Assembly: GCF_016801865.2 (NCBI RefSeq) | Contig: NC_068938.1 | Location: 79,676,389 to 79,740,388, forward strand | DNA length: 64,000 nucleotides | Direction of reading: 5' to 3' | Origin: Culex pipiens pallens | Lineage: Eukaryota > Arthropoda > Insecta > Diptera > Culicidae | Shown: positions 23,140 through 33,959 of the stretch, piece by piece | How positions within the stretch are numbered: the stretch's first letter is position 1 | Layout of the letters: each line of letters opens with the position of its first letter | The notes under the pieces: model-generated | What the model was told of the DNA's origin: nothing | What the model saw: the letters and a program-made list of their open reading frames with translations, nothing else | Databases searched by the model: none | Translations under genes and position numbers: made by a program

Positions 23140-23370
23140 TACACAGAAAAAAATGATGGTAATATTCATCAGGAAATGGTGACAGATTTTGTGTCGAAAA
23201 AAATTTGTAATATTACATCAATAAATGATGAATTTTCATCAGTTTCTGGTGAATATTCATCAGGTTCACATTTTTACACATTTTTTAGGTAATATTACTC
23301 AAAAAAGAGGTAAATATTCAACCTACCAAATTTTCAACATTCCAAAATTCAACTTTTTTTTTGCTGTGTA
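23140..23370. mobile_element. TACACAG MITE
   Basis: It begins TACACAGAAAAAAATGATGG and ends in the inverse TTTTTTTTGCTGTGTA. The interior has repeated GTAATATT and ATTCATCAGG words. A second member with the same termini lies at 54701-54912. Confidence 0.65.
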
Positions 23371-23809
23371 GATGTTCCAATGAATAATTAGGATGATGAT
23401 TTTTTGAGCTTCTTTTAACAATCTTTCGTACCGGAGAGGAGAGCTATGTTCCCTTTCGTTTTTTTCACTTGATGAGCATCACAAGATTTTCTTTTGATGT
23501 TGATTCCATCGCAGAATGTTTTACGTAACATAGCCAAAAATAATGAATATCCATTAACAGGATTCTGAGATATATTTTTTTTGAAAATATAAACCGGGAT
23601 TTTCAACGCGCCGCGCACGATAACCGATAAATGATGAAAACGAGAAAAAATTAACTTTTGTCACTAAAACTGCGATAAATCGAAAATTTAAGCAATGACC
23701 TTTACTTTTATCGGTACTGAATTTTTTGTAATTGAAAAACGAATCATTGCTTAAGTCATCAAAAAAACTTCTATCCTGAAATTTAAACTGAACCTCAGTA
23801 TAACAATGA

Positions 23810-24360
23810 TGTTTGATTGTAAGCTAATCATATTTTGGCTTCAACCCTGGATATTGTATCGGTGGGATTTGGGTAATCGATTTGTGTGAGATATTGATTT
23901 ACGCGGGAAAATGGGCTTGAACCGAGAGTTGTACTCTCTTCTCATCATCATCAGAACCCGAACTAAAAAACATCGTCAGGGCCCGAAGGGCAACTTTTAG
24001 GGCTTGTGCTCTCAGATCGCAGCTAGGACAAGTTAGTCAGAAAAGGTCTGCTCAGGACAACGGGAACCGGGTCGCCGGGACTCCGGCACACCGGACACTT
24101 TAACTTTTGTAACCAATGATAAATGTTATTTAATATAATTTGCTAAGTGTAATAAACGTTAGTTTTCGTATGTGCGAGTGTTTCTAAGAGGTGCGTTTTA
24201 TTTGACATTGGCGGTGGCAAACTAGAAGCGTTCCTGTAGCAGTTGAACGCTACGATCCCCCCCCCTCCATTAGCGGGGCAGCACAAGTCCGTCGGCCAGG
24301 AATTTGGCTGTGTTGAGGTTGCGGAGGAACTGGTCCGAATCGAAGGTCCGTAGCCCAACA
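23810..24360 (+). repeat. 5' LTR
   Basis: 551 bp, TGTTTG to CCAACA, with an AATAAA polyadenylation signal at 24151-24156 downstream of the AT-rich ATTTAATATAATTT stretch and a run of nine C residues near 24257. It is nearly identical to 27449-27999. Confidence 0.95.
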
Positions 24361-24362
24361 TA

Positions 24363-24380
24363 ATGGTCCTTCGAACCGGA
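24363..24380 (+). promoter_or_regulatory. Putative tRNA primer-binding site
   Basis: TGGTCCTTCGAACCGGAT begins two bases after the 5' LTR, in the expected position, and starts with TGG as required for pairing with a tRNA 3' CCA. I cannot name the tRNA from the sequence alone. Confidence 0.6.
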
Positions 24381-24715
24381 TGAAGTCATCTTCATCCGGC
24401 CGAAGTGAGGAGAACCAGTGCAACAACAGCCACGGACAACCAGGAGAACTAGGACGGTTCTAGGAAGGCGCGCTTTTACGCTTGGATCGCCGCCATCGCG
24501 ATTTACCATCATCTGCTGAGAGGAGAAGTACTGCTGCCTGGAAGCTGGACAAGCATATGGAAATTCACCATCACGGCGAGGAAACCGCCATCGCTGTAAC
24601 TACTTTTTCTGCTGAATCGGATATTCAGCCTGGACGATCATCACTTCGCACATCTACCGGACAAACCACAGCGAACCACGGCTGCACTGATCCAGCGCGG
24701 AATTCCTTTTCATAG

Positions 24716-25470
24716 GTAAATATTACTGATCAGTGTATGTCTGGCCGAAGCCAAGCAGTGACCTCTTCTAACACCAACATCCGCAATTTGTCTTTCTACC
24801 CTACTACGGAGCAAAACAACTCGTTGGCAGAGTTGCAAGGATCAGCTTGGATCGGTTTCACGGCTTGGTGTCGTGTGGTACTGTGCCATACGGCAAGGAG
24901 ATCGAATGTTCGTCGAACACGTCGCTGGTGTTGTCATTTGGACCAACTGGCACACCAGCTGGAAATCTATCCCGTTTAGCCGCAACAACACTTCGAGAGT
25001 TCTCGCACGCTGGCACGATCAAGCACGTGGTGCCGGTGTAAACAAACCATCGGCAAGCTCACGATCGGCTTTGGAAATTCTATTCGTGCGGTACCGGCGG
25101 TACCCACTCGAGGAGACGACAACTACTAATCCCTTGGATGTACGGAAGAGGCGGCAAAGCAAACTGTTATCCCAGGTAAATAACAAATTGGGTGGTATAT
25201 GTCCGCCGAAGCTTACTCGGAAATACGCACCCCAATAATTTTCAATCCTCTTCGGCGTACTACTACTATTCCGGAATCACCCTGCTCGGCCGAGATACCC
25301 ACTCGGCAAATCAAAACAACAGCAACGCGACCTGCTACAACCCAGATAACGTGTACACAACCGTCTGTGGCTCGCTATCCAGACGACTGCGACGTATGCT
25401 TTGGATGCGGAACGACACTTTGTTTGTCAAGGTAAACACAAGTATATGTCTAATGAAGCAAAGACCCCGA
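24716..25470 (+). repeat. Three leader repeats with donor-like starts
   Basis: At about 24715, 25175 and 25433 the leader shows AGGTAAAT (or AGGTAAAC), 12-20 variable bases, then TATGTCTGGCCGAAGC-like sequence (TATGTCCGCCGAAGC; TATGTCTAATGAAGC). Each copy resembles a splice donor in context. They look like degenerate reiterations of one module upstream of the Gag-like ORF; function unknown. Confidence 0.5.
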
Positions 25471-25531
25471 CAGAAGATCTAACACACACCTTTCTTGGTT
25501 TTGTCTGGTCAACTACACACTACTCAACATC

Positions 25532-27316
25532 ATGGCGAGTGCTGAAACTCCTCAACCGCTGGAGTACTGGATCGTTGATTTGTTGACCACACAGCTGAGG
25601 CTCGTCGAACTTTGGCAGTGTGTTAAGGATGGCAACACTACGACTTCCCAATTAGTCGTGTCGTACAAAGAAGTTGATGACCTGTGGAGACACTTCTTTG
25701 ATGCTTCGGTAGAATATCAATCTCACGACGACTTTGTGGAAGAAGAACAACTCACTTTTGATCGGGTTAGGCAAGACTTCAGCGAGCTCTATTTTGGTGT
25801 AAAAGCTTTTATATTAGACAGCATGAACCATGCAGGTGATCGTAACAAGCAGACACTAGATCAGATCGCATCAAGGGTGCACACTCAGGCTATGGACAGG
25901 GTGACTAGTATTGGTTCTGGTGGATCAAAACTTTGTTTACAACACCGGGATGAAAAGCAACACACACACACATGCAAAGGGGTTCATAAGGTCCAAGGAA
26001 GTTTTTGTCGATCGCAACAGTTAAGTCACACCCAAACAAACGGCGGATCGGGTAGCACTTACACTCAGGAGGTACAAGGGTCATTTACACACACTCAAAT
26101 GGTTACACAAAACGCCAGCTCGATCGTTTTGAACATACCACCAACACTGCGGCACAGGTCGGAAAATGCACAATCCATTGGGGATTCGCTGCGTACGCCT
26201 ACACACATCGATCTACCGGAACGATCGATTCATGCGGGGGAGGAATCTCATTCAGCTACACGGCAAGGGTCGTTGGCAGAGTTTTTCTCAATTGGCCGCA
26301 ACCAGGAAGGAGCACCACTGAGGACGGATTTTCTATTGGCATCACTCAAGGGAGGGAACATCGTGCAGGGTACGAAAGGTTTCCAACAATCGGCTTTTGT
26401 TCAGGATCAAACGGACAGAGCAACTAATTCCACGCCAACGAAAAACTCAGCGATCAACAACACGACTCCACGGCGAAACAGCTGCAACGGGCAGCTTGGT
26501 TATCCGAATCCACGCAGAGGCTACAAGGTCAACAATTATTCTCGGAGGAATGCAAATTGCACAGGGCAGTTTGTGTTCGCGCACACCACCTCAAGGGAGA
26601 GTCGCTGTATTGGACAGCTGCTCACGCAAGGTTCGGACAAAACAATCACTACTACTCATATCAAGGCTCACATGTCCCAGCAAGTAGCAAATCATCTCGA
26701 AGAGTGGTATTCTTCAGTACGGTTCACGGGCTACTTTGGACTACAACTACCAGGGCGACTGTCGTATATCAACACCACCACATCGTGCACACAGGGCTGC
26801 ACAGGACAGCAAGCTGTATCGATCACAGCGGGTAGCTGTACAGGAAGGTCCACACTTGTACCGTCAAGGCTAGGCTGTAAAACCAACACATCTGCAGGAC
26901 CGATCAACTGCGCTGGACAGCAGTTTACTAACACCACATCCAGGACAAGATCTGCAGGGCAGTTCGAGTGGTACGTTTCGAGGGACAACAGTCGGTTTTT
27001 GTTTCACCTCGCAGACTACAAACGGAACTTGTTTTTGGGACGAGAGCTCCCAGGACGTGAACAGATCTGCGCGACGATCATGTGGATTTTGCTGAAGCAA
27101 ATGACATCTCCAAGGACTGGACGGTGTGGACGGCCGGCAACAGGATCTACGCCAAGGAATACAACCAACGATCATCGATGGTGGCTGGGCACGGTTACCC
27201 GCAAGAAGTGGTCGAGATCACCAAAACTTGTGTGGGTATGTAAGCAGAAGGTGTTTGACCCGAGGATGTATGTGTTGTGTGAAGTGACAGCACCGTCGAG
27301 CTGTGGTGTGATGTGA
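25532..27316 (+). CDS. Gag-like ORF of the BEL element with C-x-G-Q repeats
   Basis: 594 codons starting MASAETPQPLEY. Residues ~15-95 (LRLVELWQCVKDG, then VDDLWRHFFDASVEYQ and a charged helix) have the amphipathic helical look of the N-terminal Gag region of BEL elements. No typical CCHC knuckle follows. Instead, between residues ~317 and ~475 a short motif recurs seven times in degenerate form: SCNGQ, NCTGQ, RCIGQ, GCTGQ, SCTGR, NCAGQ and RSAGQ. The middle is rich in Ser, Thr, Gln, His and Asn with little hydrophobic content. The C-terminal ~50 residues (RWWLGTVTRKKW onward) are basic. No protease, reverse transcriptase or integrase signature is present. The start is chosen because the frame opens here and because CATC precedes the ATG. 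It could be an authentic minimal Gag or a frame kept open by composition. Confidence 0.6.
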   Translation: MASAETPQPLEYWIVDLLTTQLRLVELWQCVKDGNTTTSQLVVSYKEVDDLWRHFFDASVEYQSHDDFVEEEQLTFDRVRQDFSELYFGVKAFILDSMNHAGDRNKQTLDQIASRVHTQAMDRVTSIGSGGSKLCLQHRDEKQHTHTCKGVHKVQGSFCRSQQLSHTQTNGGSGSTYTQEVQGSFTHTQMVTQNASSIVLNIPPTLRHRSENAQSIGDSLRTPTHIDLPERSIHAGEESHSATRQGSLAEFFSIGRNQEGAPLRTDFLLASLKGGNIVQGTKGFQQSAFVQDQTDRATNSTPTKNSAINNTTPRRNSCNGQLGYPNPRRGYKVNNYSRRNANCTGQFVFAHTTSRESRCIGQLLTQGSDKTITTTHIKAHMSQQVANHLEEWYSSVRFTGYFGLQLPGRLSYINTTTSCTQGCTGQQAVSITAGSCTGRSTLVPSRLGCKTNTSAGPINCAGQQFTNTTSRTRSAGQFEWYVSRDNSRFLFHLADYKRNLFLGRELPGREQICATIMWILLKQMTSPRTGRCGRPATGSTPRNTTNDHRWWLGTVTRKKWSRSPKLVWVCKQKVFDPRMYVLCEVTAPSSCGVM

Positions 27317-27435
27317 ATATCAACTTAAATCTTATTTTTGAAGACACCAACACATCACCACATCTACAATAGACCAAGACCATTCATAGAACCTTGCTTT
27401 TTGGGGCTAGTTTTCATTCAGAAATGGGTTATTTC

Positions 27436-27448
27436 AGCGGGGGCAGAA
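27436..27448 (+). promoter_or_regulatory. Polypurine tract
   Basis: CAGCGGGGGCAGAA lies directly before the 3' LTR, the expected plus-strand primer site for reverse transcription. The G run followed by GCAGAA is the form I associate with BEL/Pao elements. Confidence 0.7.
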
Positions 27449-27999
27449 TGTTTGATTGTAAGCTAATCATATTTTGGCTTCAACCCTGGATATTGTATCG
27501 GTGGGATTTGGGTAATCGATTTGTGTGAGATATTGATTTACGCGGGAAAATGGGCTTGAACCGAGAGTTGTACTCTCTTCTCATCATCATCAGAACCCGA
27601 ACTAAAAAACATCGTCAGGGCCCGAAGGGCAACTTTTAGGGCTTGTGCTCTCAGATCGCAGCTAGGACAAGTTAGTCAGAAAAGGTCTGCTCAGGACTAC
27701 GGGAACCGGGTCGCCGGGACTCCGGCACACCGGACACTTTAACTTTTGTAACCAATGATAAATGTTATTTAATATAATTTGCTAAGTGTAATAAACGTTA
27801 GTTTTTGTATGTGCGAGTGTTTCTAAGTGGTGCGTTTTATTGGACATTGGCGGTGGCAAACTAGAAGCGTTCCTGTAGCAGTTGAACGCTACGATCCCCC
27901 CCCCTCCATTAGCGGGGCAGCACAAGTCCGTCGGCCAGGAATTTGGCTGTGTTGAGGTTGCGGAAGAACTGGTCCGAATCGAAGGTCCGTAGCCCAACA
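27449..27999 (+). repeat. 3' LTR
   Basis: 551 bp, same termini as the 5' LTR, with AATAAA at 27790-27795. It is followed at 28000 by the AATGA target duplication. Confidence 0.95.
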
Positions 28000-28004
28000 A
28001 ATGA

Positions 28005-29968
28005 TGTACGCAGCATGAACCCATTCTAAGGTAAAACTGTTGAATTTCCCAACAGCTAAAGAAAAAAGGAAAGCAAGCATAAAAACTTTTCAACCTCGTT
28101 TGAAGTGTTTATTTATTGGCTCGGTTGTGCTCACTTAGGTGGCACTTGTGAGTAAGGACTAACGTTTATTTTTCTACCCATCTCCTTATTTTGGCTTTAA
28201 GGAAAAGCCGTATCCGTCTATTTTTTCGGGACAACTTTTTTTTGTCAAAGACAGCCAAGCGAGTTGGGCTAAGCTGCTCTGAATAAATAAGTCCAAGGGT
28301 TTGAAGGACCCGGCCGCCAAGGCGCGGTGACGATGAGACACAAAGTGTTGTGTAAATATGTGACAGCAACAGCAGCTTCAAACTTGAGGCAAATAAATAC
28401 TTGCACACACACGCAACTTTACTTTGAGCATGATGCCGACATCGAAATGATCTATTGCAGGGCGGCATTGAGGGGCATGGAAAGAGTGATTTATTGGGGA
28501 ACTTTGTTTTTTGTCTTTTGAGTAATTTGAAAGATTTTGCTTTTAAAGTTGTGGGATGAAGTTGTTGCCAGAATCAATAGGTTTTAAAATAAAATAATTA
28601 CTAATTGGAGAATTTTTTTTTCTAATTTCTGATCAGATACAAATGTATGATCCACAAAAACTTATTTATTTAGTAATTTAAAATAGATATTTGAAACATT
28701 TATCAATCCACCTTTTCTTGATTGTGGCAATACCATATTTCAGCTAAAATATCACAAAAGCCAAGTCTTTTTTCCAAATGAATTGGAATCGTTTTGACAA
28801 GCAACTGAAGGCAGACACCAACAATACACAATAGATTGTCAGGTACCGAGCAAAACTCAACCCCCACATTAAGCGAATGCAATGCATTATGGACGGAGCA
28901 TAACAATCATTGGTGCGACAGAAATTGCGACGTTTTTTTCCTCGTGTTCCAAACAATCATCCTCAATTCCCTTCCGAGAATATTGCTGAATGCACGCGCG
29001 GTTTGATGCGTAATGACAGGGGAAAGACATTTCTAATTAAAAGCAAACAAAGAAAAACAATCTACCTTCGTGTTGTTTTGTTAACAATGATGTTTTTAAC
29101 ATTTTAGATTTTTCAAATTATAAGCTTTCTGAACTTCTTAAGTCTACTTTCATTTCAATATTTAAGTGTATTGAAAAAAAAAATTTTGTGCATTTTCTTT
29201 TAAAAAACTGAAGATACATATCCCCCAAGAACACCCATTCATGGCACACAATTCATTGGGAATATGAATGATTTCAAGCAAATCTGAATCGTCAACCGAG
29301 TCAACCGGAATGGTTTGACTTCTTTTTAATCTGCGAACCCCCAGCACGAAACACATCCTCCCCCATGTAATTTTCCGCCCAAACAGCGATAGTTACTCAT
29401 CACGCTAAAAAATTCCAGCAAATTTAAAAGGTAGGTTCAGTTAACTCGAAAGGGGGAGACAGAAATTAATCAGCGGAAGTTGTCGCCTCATGATGGTAGT
29501 CGAAAGATGCTGGTTTCGCGCGGTTTTGTCATTTTCTTCTGTTTAGGAGTAAGGAAAGCACGGTTCATAATTTTTAATCAGAGTGGAAACAAATCGTGCT
29601 GTGGAGGACAGGTGTGGGAAGAAATTATGAACCTGTTTGAATTGGTGAGGGTCTTGCATTGTTTTATTTCGACTGGGTGCATTTGACGTTCAACCTGCAT
29701 AACGATGGATTGGAATTTGGAGTTGCAGGTTGAGCTTGTTTTGAGGTGTTCATAAATCAGTTGACCAGCATGGAAATTTGCTCTGGAATTTATGAAGTTT
29801 GAGACTTTTTGACTTTTGCATGGATGAAAAAGCGAAATCGGATAGGTGAAAATACTTTATTAATGTCACAACCTTTATCAAAAAAATAATTAAGAAATAT
29901 GTTAATGTAAATCGCAGAATAGTTATTGCAGAATTCAAATTTTAGTAAAATGAACATAAAATTATACA
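28005..29968. other. Single-copy-looking region
   Basis: Mixed GC with no repeat borders recognised. Several short frames occur on both strands (28166-28468 minus, 28327-28521 plus, 28910-29107 plus, 29480-29686 plus); none shows a known domain or splice-consistent structure. Confidence 0.35.
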
Positions 29969-30196
29969 GGGGTTGAATAAAATGATCGAGACTGGCAAAT
30001 TTTTGTCAAAATTCAAATACTCATAACTTTGCGAAAAATTGACCTCAATTGGCTTCGAGAAGCATTTGAAAAAAAAAAAACTATTCTAGTTTTCGAATAT
30101 TAACTTGGACAAGGACAAGGATGGTCATTGGCCATAGGGGATGTTCCGGATTTGACATTTTAGCTGAGATGAGATTTTTACTTGCTCAAAGTACAA
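29969..30196. repeat. Left part of a repeat beginning TACAGGGGTTGAATAAAATG
   Basis: The opening TACAGGGGTTGAATAAAATG resembles termini of a common mosquito DNA element (recollection). The sequence runs directly into the palindrome at 30197, and no matching right end was found. Confidence 0.35.
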
Positions 30197-31248
30197 TGAG
30201 TAATTCTCGCTGAAAGTGGACCACTATTTACACAAGGTGCTCAAAAATCAAATGCAATGTACTTTTCCAATAGCCCCCACCAAGTTATGAATGAAACCAT
30301 GTTTGGTTGGTTTAATTTGTCCTCACCTCGGCGCCACGAAGCTAAAACATTTTTTTTAATTGGTAATTTTTTGACTTAGGCGCGCCTACAAAATTGCTAA
30401 TAACTTTGCAAAACTTCAACGAACCCTTGATGTTTAGGGGTGTTTTGGAAAGGAAATGAGCAGAGCTTTCGAATGAACTTGTCAGAAAAATACCGTTCCA
30501 TACATTTTTTAGCCAAAAAACACCAATGTATTTTTAAAAGTCATTTTTGAAGGCCGGCGCCCCGCTTTATCGAAAAACTGACAAATCCATTCGAAAGCTG
30601 AGACGATTTCGCATAAAGGACCAATAAATCTAAGGTGTATGTTCCTCCTATCTTTTTTAATCTAATTTTGATTCTGCGAGCGCAGCGCTCCGTTCGCATT
30701 TCGGGCGCCCAAAATGTTGCAATTTGCTTGCCCCATTTTAAGGTTTTGTCAAAAAATATAGGTGCTCACTTTTTAAATGATAGTTTATTGTCCAAGGATC
30801 AAAATGCACTTTCGATAATTGACCAATATTTATGTTTTTGGGTTCTTCCAGGCAATTTAACGTCGAAAATTGTTTTTTTTTACTTTTTTTTTGTAAAATG
30901 CTCACTTACAATTGGGTGGACTTTTTTTTCAATAGAACGAATGAATGTAGCATGTAGGAAATTTCACTACGAACATTTTTCTCTAAAGAAAACGTAATTT
31001 CGATACTCTAGTGCCAAGATATTTTAGTTTTAGTGAGAAAAAAAAGTGCCAATTTTTCAAATTTCTCGGAATCAACAAGCACGGCCTATTATTTACATGC
31101 GGCATATGTTTTGGAGGCCAGAGTATGGTTTCTTATAGTTATTTTGGTCGCTGAATTCGGATCTGAAATCCAATTTCAGATTAACAGTGCACCGTGATAT
31201 TTTAGCCACGCTCAAATATTATTTGCGTGTATTCCACATAGCCACTTA

Positions 31249-31288
31249 GGGATCGGCAGCCGAAGTCGCTAACCACCGCGCCACGAGG
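31249..31288 (-). other. tRNA-like half module, left arm
   Basis: Mirror copy of the 31425-31464 module, reading away from the centre on the minus strand. It contains an A-box-like TGGCGCGGTGGTTAGCG; no B box follows. Confidence 0.55.
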
Positions 31289-31424
31289 CCTCTTAAGACA
31301 ATCAGATGTTGAAAAAAACAATCTCCATAAAAAAATCCGTGAGTAAAATATCAATTAATTAATATTTTACTCACGGATTTTTTTATGGAGATTGTTTTTT
31401 TCAACATCTGATTGTCTTAAGAGG

Positions 31425-31464
31425 CCTCGTGGCGCGGTGGTTAGCGACTTCGGCTGCCGATCCC
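31425..31464 (+). other. tRNA-like half module, right arm
   Basis: CCTCGTGGCGCGGTGGTTAG followed by CGACTTCGGCTGCCGATCCC looks like the 5' half of a tRNA (acceptor, D arm with A box, start of anticodon arm) without T arm or B box. A closely similar module sits in the loop of the inverted repeat at 60472-61383. Confidence 0.55.
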
Positions 31465-32516
31465 TAAGTGGCTATGTGGAATACACGCAAATAATATTTG
31501 AGCGTGGCTAAAATATCACGGTTCACTGTTAATCTGAAATTTGATTCCAGATCCGAATTCAGCGACCAAAATAACTATAAGAAACCATACTCTGGCCTCC
31601 AAAACATATGCCGCATGTAAATAATAGGCCGTGCTTGTTGATTCCGAGAAATTTGTAAAATTGGCACTTTTTTTTCTCACTAAAACTAAAATATCTTGGC
31701 ACTAGAGTATCGAAATTACGTTTTCTTTAGAGAAAAATGTTCGTAGTGAAATTTCCTACATGCTACATTCATTCGTTCTATTGAAAAAAAAGTCCACCCA
31801 ATTGTAAGTGAGCATTTTACAAAAAAAAAGTAAAAAAAAACAATTTTCGACGTTAAATTGCCTGGAAGAACCCAAAAACATAAATATTGGTCAATTATCG
31901 AAAGTGCATTTTGATCCTTGGACAATAAACTATCATTTAAAAAGTGAGCACCTATATTTTTTGACAAAACCTTAAAATGGGGCAAGCAAATTGCAACATT
32001 TTGGGCGCCCGAAATGCGAACGGAGCGCTGCGCTCGCAGAATCAAAATTAGATTAAAAAAGATAGGAGGAACATACACCTTAGATTTATTGGTCCTTTAT
32101 GCGAAATCGTCTCAGCTTTCGAATGGATTTGTCAGTTTTTCGATAAAGCGGGGCGCCGGCCTTCAAAAATGACTTTTAAAAATACATTGGTGTTTTTTGG
32201 CTAAAAAATGTATGGAACGGTATTTTTCTGACAAGTTCATTCGAAAGCTCTGCTCATTTCCTTTCCAAAACACCCCTAAACATCAAGGGTTCGTTGGAGT
32301 TTTGCAAAGTTATTAGCAATTTTGTAGGCGCGCCTAAGTCAAAAAATTACCAATTAAAAAAAATGTTTTAGCTTCGTGGCGCCGAGGTGAGGACAAATTA
32401 AACCAACCAAACATGGTTTCATTCATAACTTGGTGGGGGCTATTGGAAAAGTACATTGCATTTGATTTTTGAGCACCTTGTGTAAATAGTGGTCCACTTT
32501 CAGCGAGAATTACTCA

Positions 32517-32852
32517 ATAATGACTATTTTGTAGAAAAAACTTGCCATGTCATGGTAAAATCATTATGACTTTTTATATGAATTACTCTTAGCACTTTTA
32601 GCGTCATCCGGCTTTTATATTTTATTAAATTAAATTCCTCGGAACCGCAGATCACCAATTGTAGACGATAGCGAATGTTGGAACTTTTTATTTTGCTTCA
32701 GGTTTAAATTGATTGGTAATAAGCGAAAAATAATAACTGCTATTGAACAGATCTTATGAGAAAATGCCAAAGAGTAAGACAATAACAATTCAAGTTATGG
32801 CAAATGGAAAATCATTCAAACTTTGATCGCGTTATATTCCATTTGTAGAGGG
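32517..32852. other. AT-rich spacer ending in a CCCTCTA terminus
   Basis: The last bases (TTGTAGAGGG before the TTAA at 32853) are the inverse of the piggyBac-like terminus that begins at 32857, so a second element end may abut here. Its other end was not found. Confidence 0.4.
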
Positions 32853-32856
32853 TTAA

Positions 32857-33425
32857 CCCTCTACAACCCAACCCCTTCGATCTAAAAATTCACCAAAAAA
32901 AAACAATTTTCAATCTTAAAAAAGCATTGGAAAGAAGAACTCTTAAAATTTAAGAAAATTTAAGAGTTCTAAGCGTGATGTGTTTTATGAGACTTTATCA
33001 ATGTTTTAGAACATGTATTTTTTTTTTTGCGGTCAACTTTGACTATGTTTTCTCTAATATTTTCTATATGACATGTAAAAATAAGTATGCAGTAATTTTT
33101 GTATTGTCACAGACTATGCCCCTAAGCATTTTTAAACAATTTAAATGTTATTGGTTTATTCATAGAGTAAAAAATGTGAGAAACATGCAAAAAAAATAAA
33201 AGTGGCTGTGAAAACATGAAAAAATTAAATAGACAAAAGGTAATGATAGGGATGGTAGTTTTATCCAAATAATATCAGAAACAAACGTATAATAAACAAG
33301 TAAATTGCAAGTATAAATACTTAAAAATGAAACAAGAAAACATTAAACAAGAAAAGTAAAGTTTTTCGTAGAACAAAAGTTGCTCAAAATGAAAAAAAAA
33401 TCGAAAAGAATTGGGCAGTAGAGGG
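32857..33425. mobile_element. piggyBac-like MITE
   Basis: 569 bp with inverted ends CCCTCTACAACCCAA and CCCTCTACTGCCCAA, flanked on both sides by TTAA (32853-32856 and 33426-33429), the target specificity of piggyBac elements. The 74-codon frame inside is not a transposase. Parts of the interior (about 32880-33190) resemble 48050-48230 and 49210-49345. Confidence 0.8.
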
Positions 33426-33959
33426 TTAAAAAAAATCAGAAATTATAACCAAATTTGTTTTTTTTTTTGATTAATTTTACTCCAACTATGCGAAAATAAT
33501 TTTGACCAATTTTCCATAACCCAATTTGATTTCTATTTTTTATTTAGCCTAATATGGCTAGAACTATTGAAAAAAATTGACCAATTTTATTAAGGAAATT
33601 ATTTTGACCATGAAACGGTCATATAAAAAGTAAAAAAATATGGTTGATTGTTTTTAATTATCAACAATCAACAACCAAAATAAATAAACATTTTGTTAGA
33701 ATTTTTTCACTATTTTCGATATTTTCTCACTTGGATAGTTTGCCTGTTTTTTGCTAAATTTTACAATTTTTCAAATGTTCTAACGAGATAGTAAGCCGTC
33801 AGCCAATACATACTGATTTTATTCAGGATTTCAAATTTTATAATAAGCTAATGATTAAGAAAGAATATCGAAATCAGTTATTTACCGTTGCAAAAAAAAC
33901 ATATCGTGATTTTTTTTCTCTGTTGTCGGATTTTCTTGAGATATTTTTTGATAACAGAA

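Larger units (their letters stand above)
23810..27999 (+). mobile_element. Non-autonomous BEL/Pao-type LTR retrotransposon
   Basis: Two 551-bp LTRs (TGTTTG...CCAACA) bracket a 3.09-kb interior, and the whole is flanked by the exact 5-bp duplication AATGA (23805-23809 and 28000-28004). By eye the LTRs differ at five positions (about 0.9%), indicating recent insertion. A polypurine tract GCGGGGGCAGAA precedes the 3' LTR, in the style of BEL elements. The interior has one long ORF (25532-27316); I see no aspartic protease, YXDD reverse transcriptase or integrase motif, and full BEL elements are usually several kilobases longer. It would depend on an autonomous relative. Confidence 0.92.
30197..32516. 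repeat. 2.3-kb near-perfect palindrome
   Basis: Left arm starts TGAGTAATTCTCGCTG at 30197, right arm ends with its reverse complement at 32516, and the axis falls at 31356/31357 inside AATT|AATT, leaving no spacer. Each arm is 1160 bp, and only about six mismatches were noticed, so identity exceeds 99%. Both arms carry the same 363-nt open frame (30635-30997 plus, 31716-32078 minus), which shows no domain and is probably not a gene. No target duplication is obvious at the outer ends. Confidence 0.93.

Noticed and set aside
24482..25586. Short overlapping frames upstream of the BEL Gag-like ORF as separate genes
   Set aside because: They overlap in several frames, show no conserved domain, and lie in a leader with degenerate repeats.
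23810..27999. Endogenous retrovirus with an envelope gene
   Set aside because: The interior is only 3.1 kb, with one Gag-like frame and no signal peptide, membrane segment or polymerase domain.
30635..32078. Duplicated 120-residue gene in the palindrome arms
   Set aside because: Identity follows from the palindrome itself; the protein has no domain and an odd composition.
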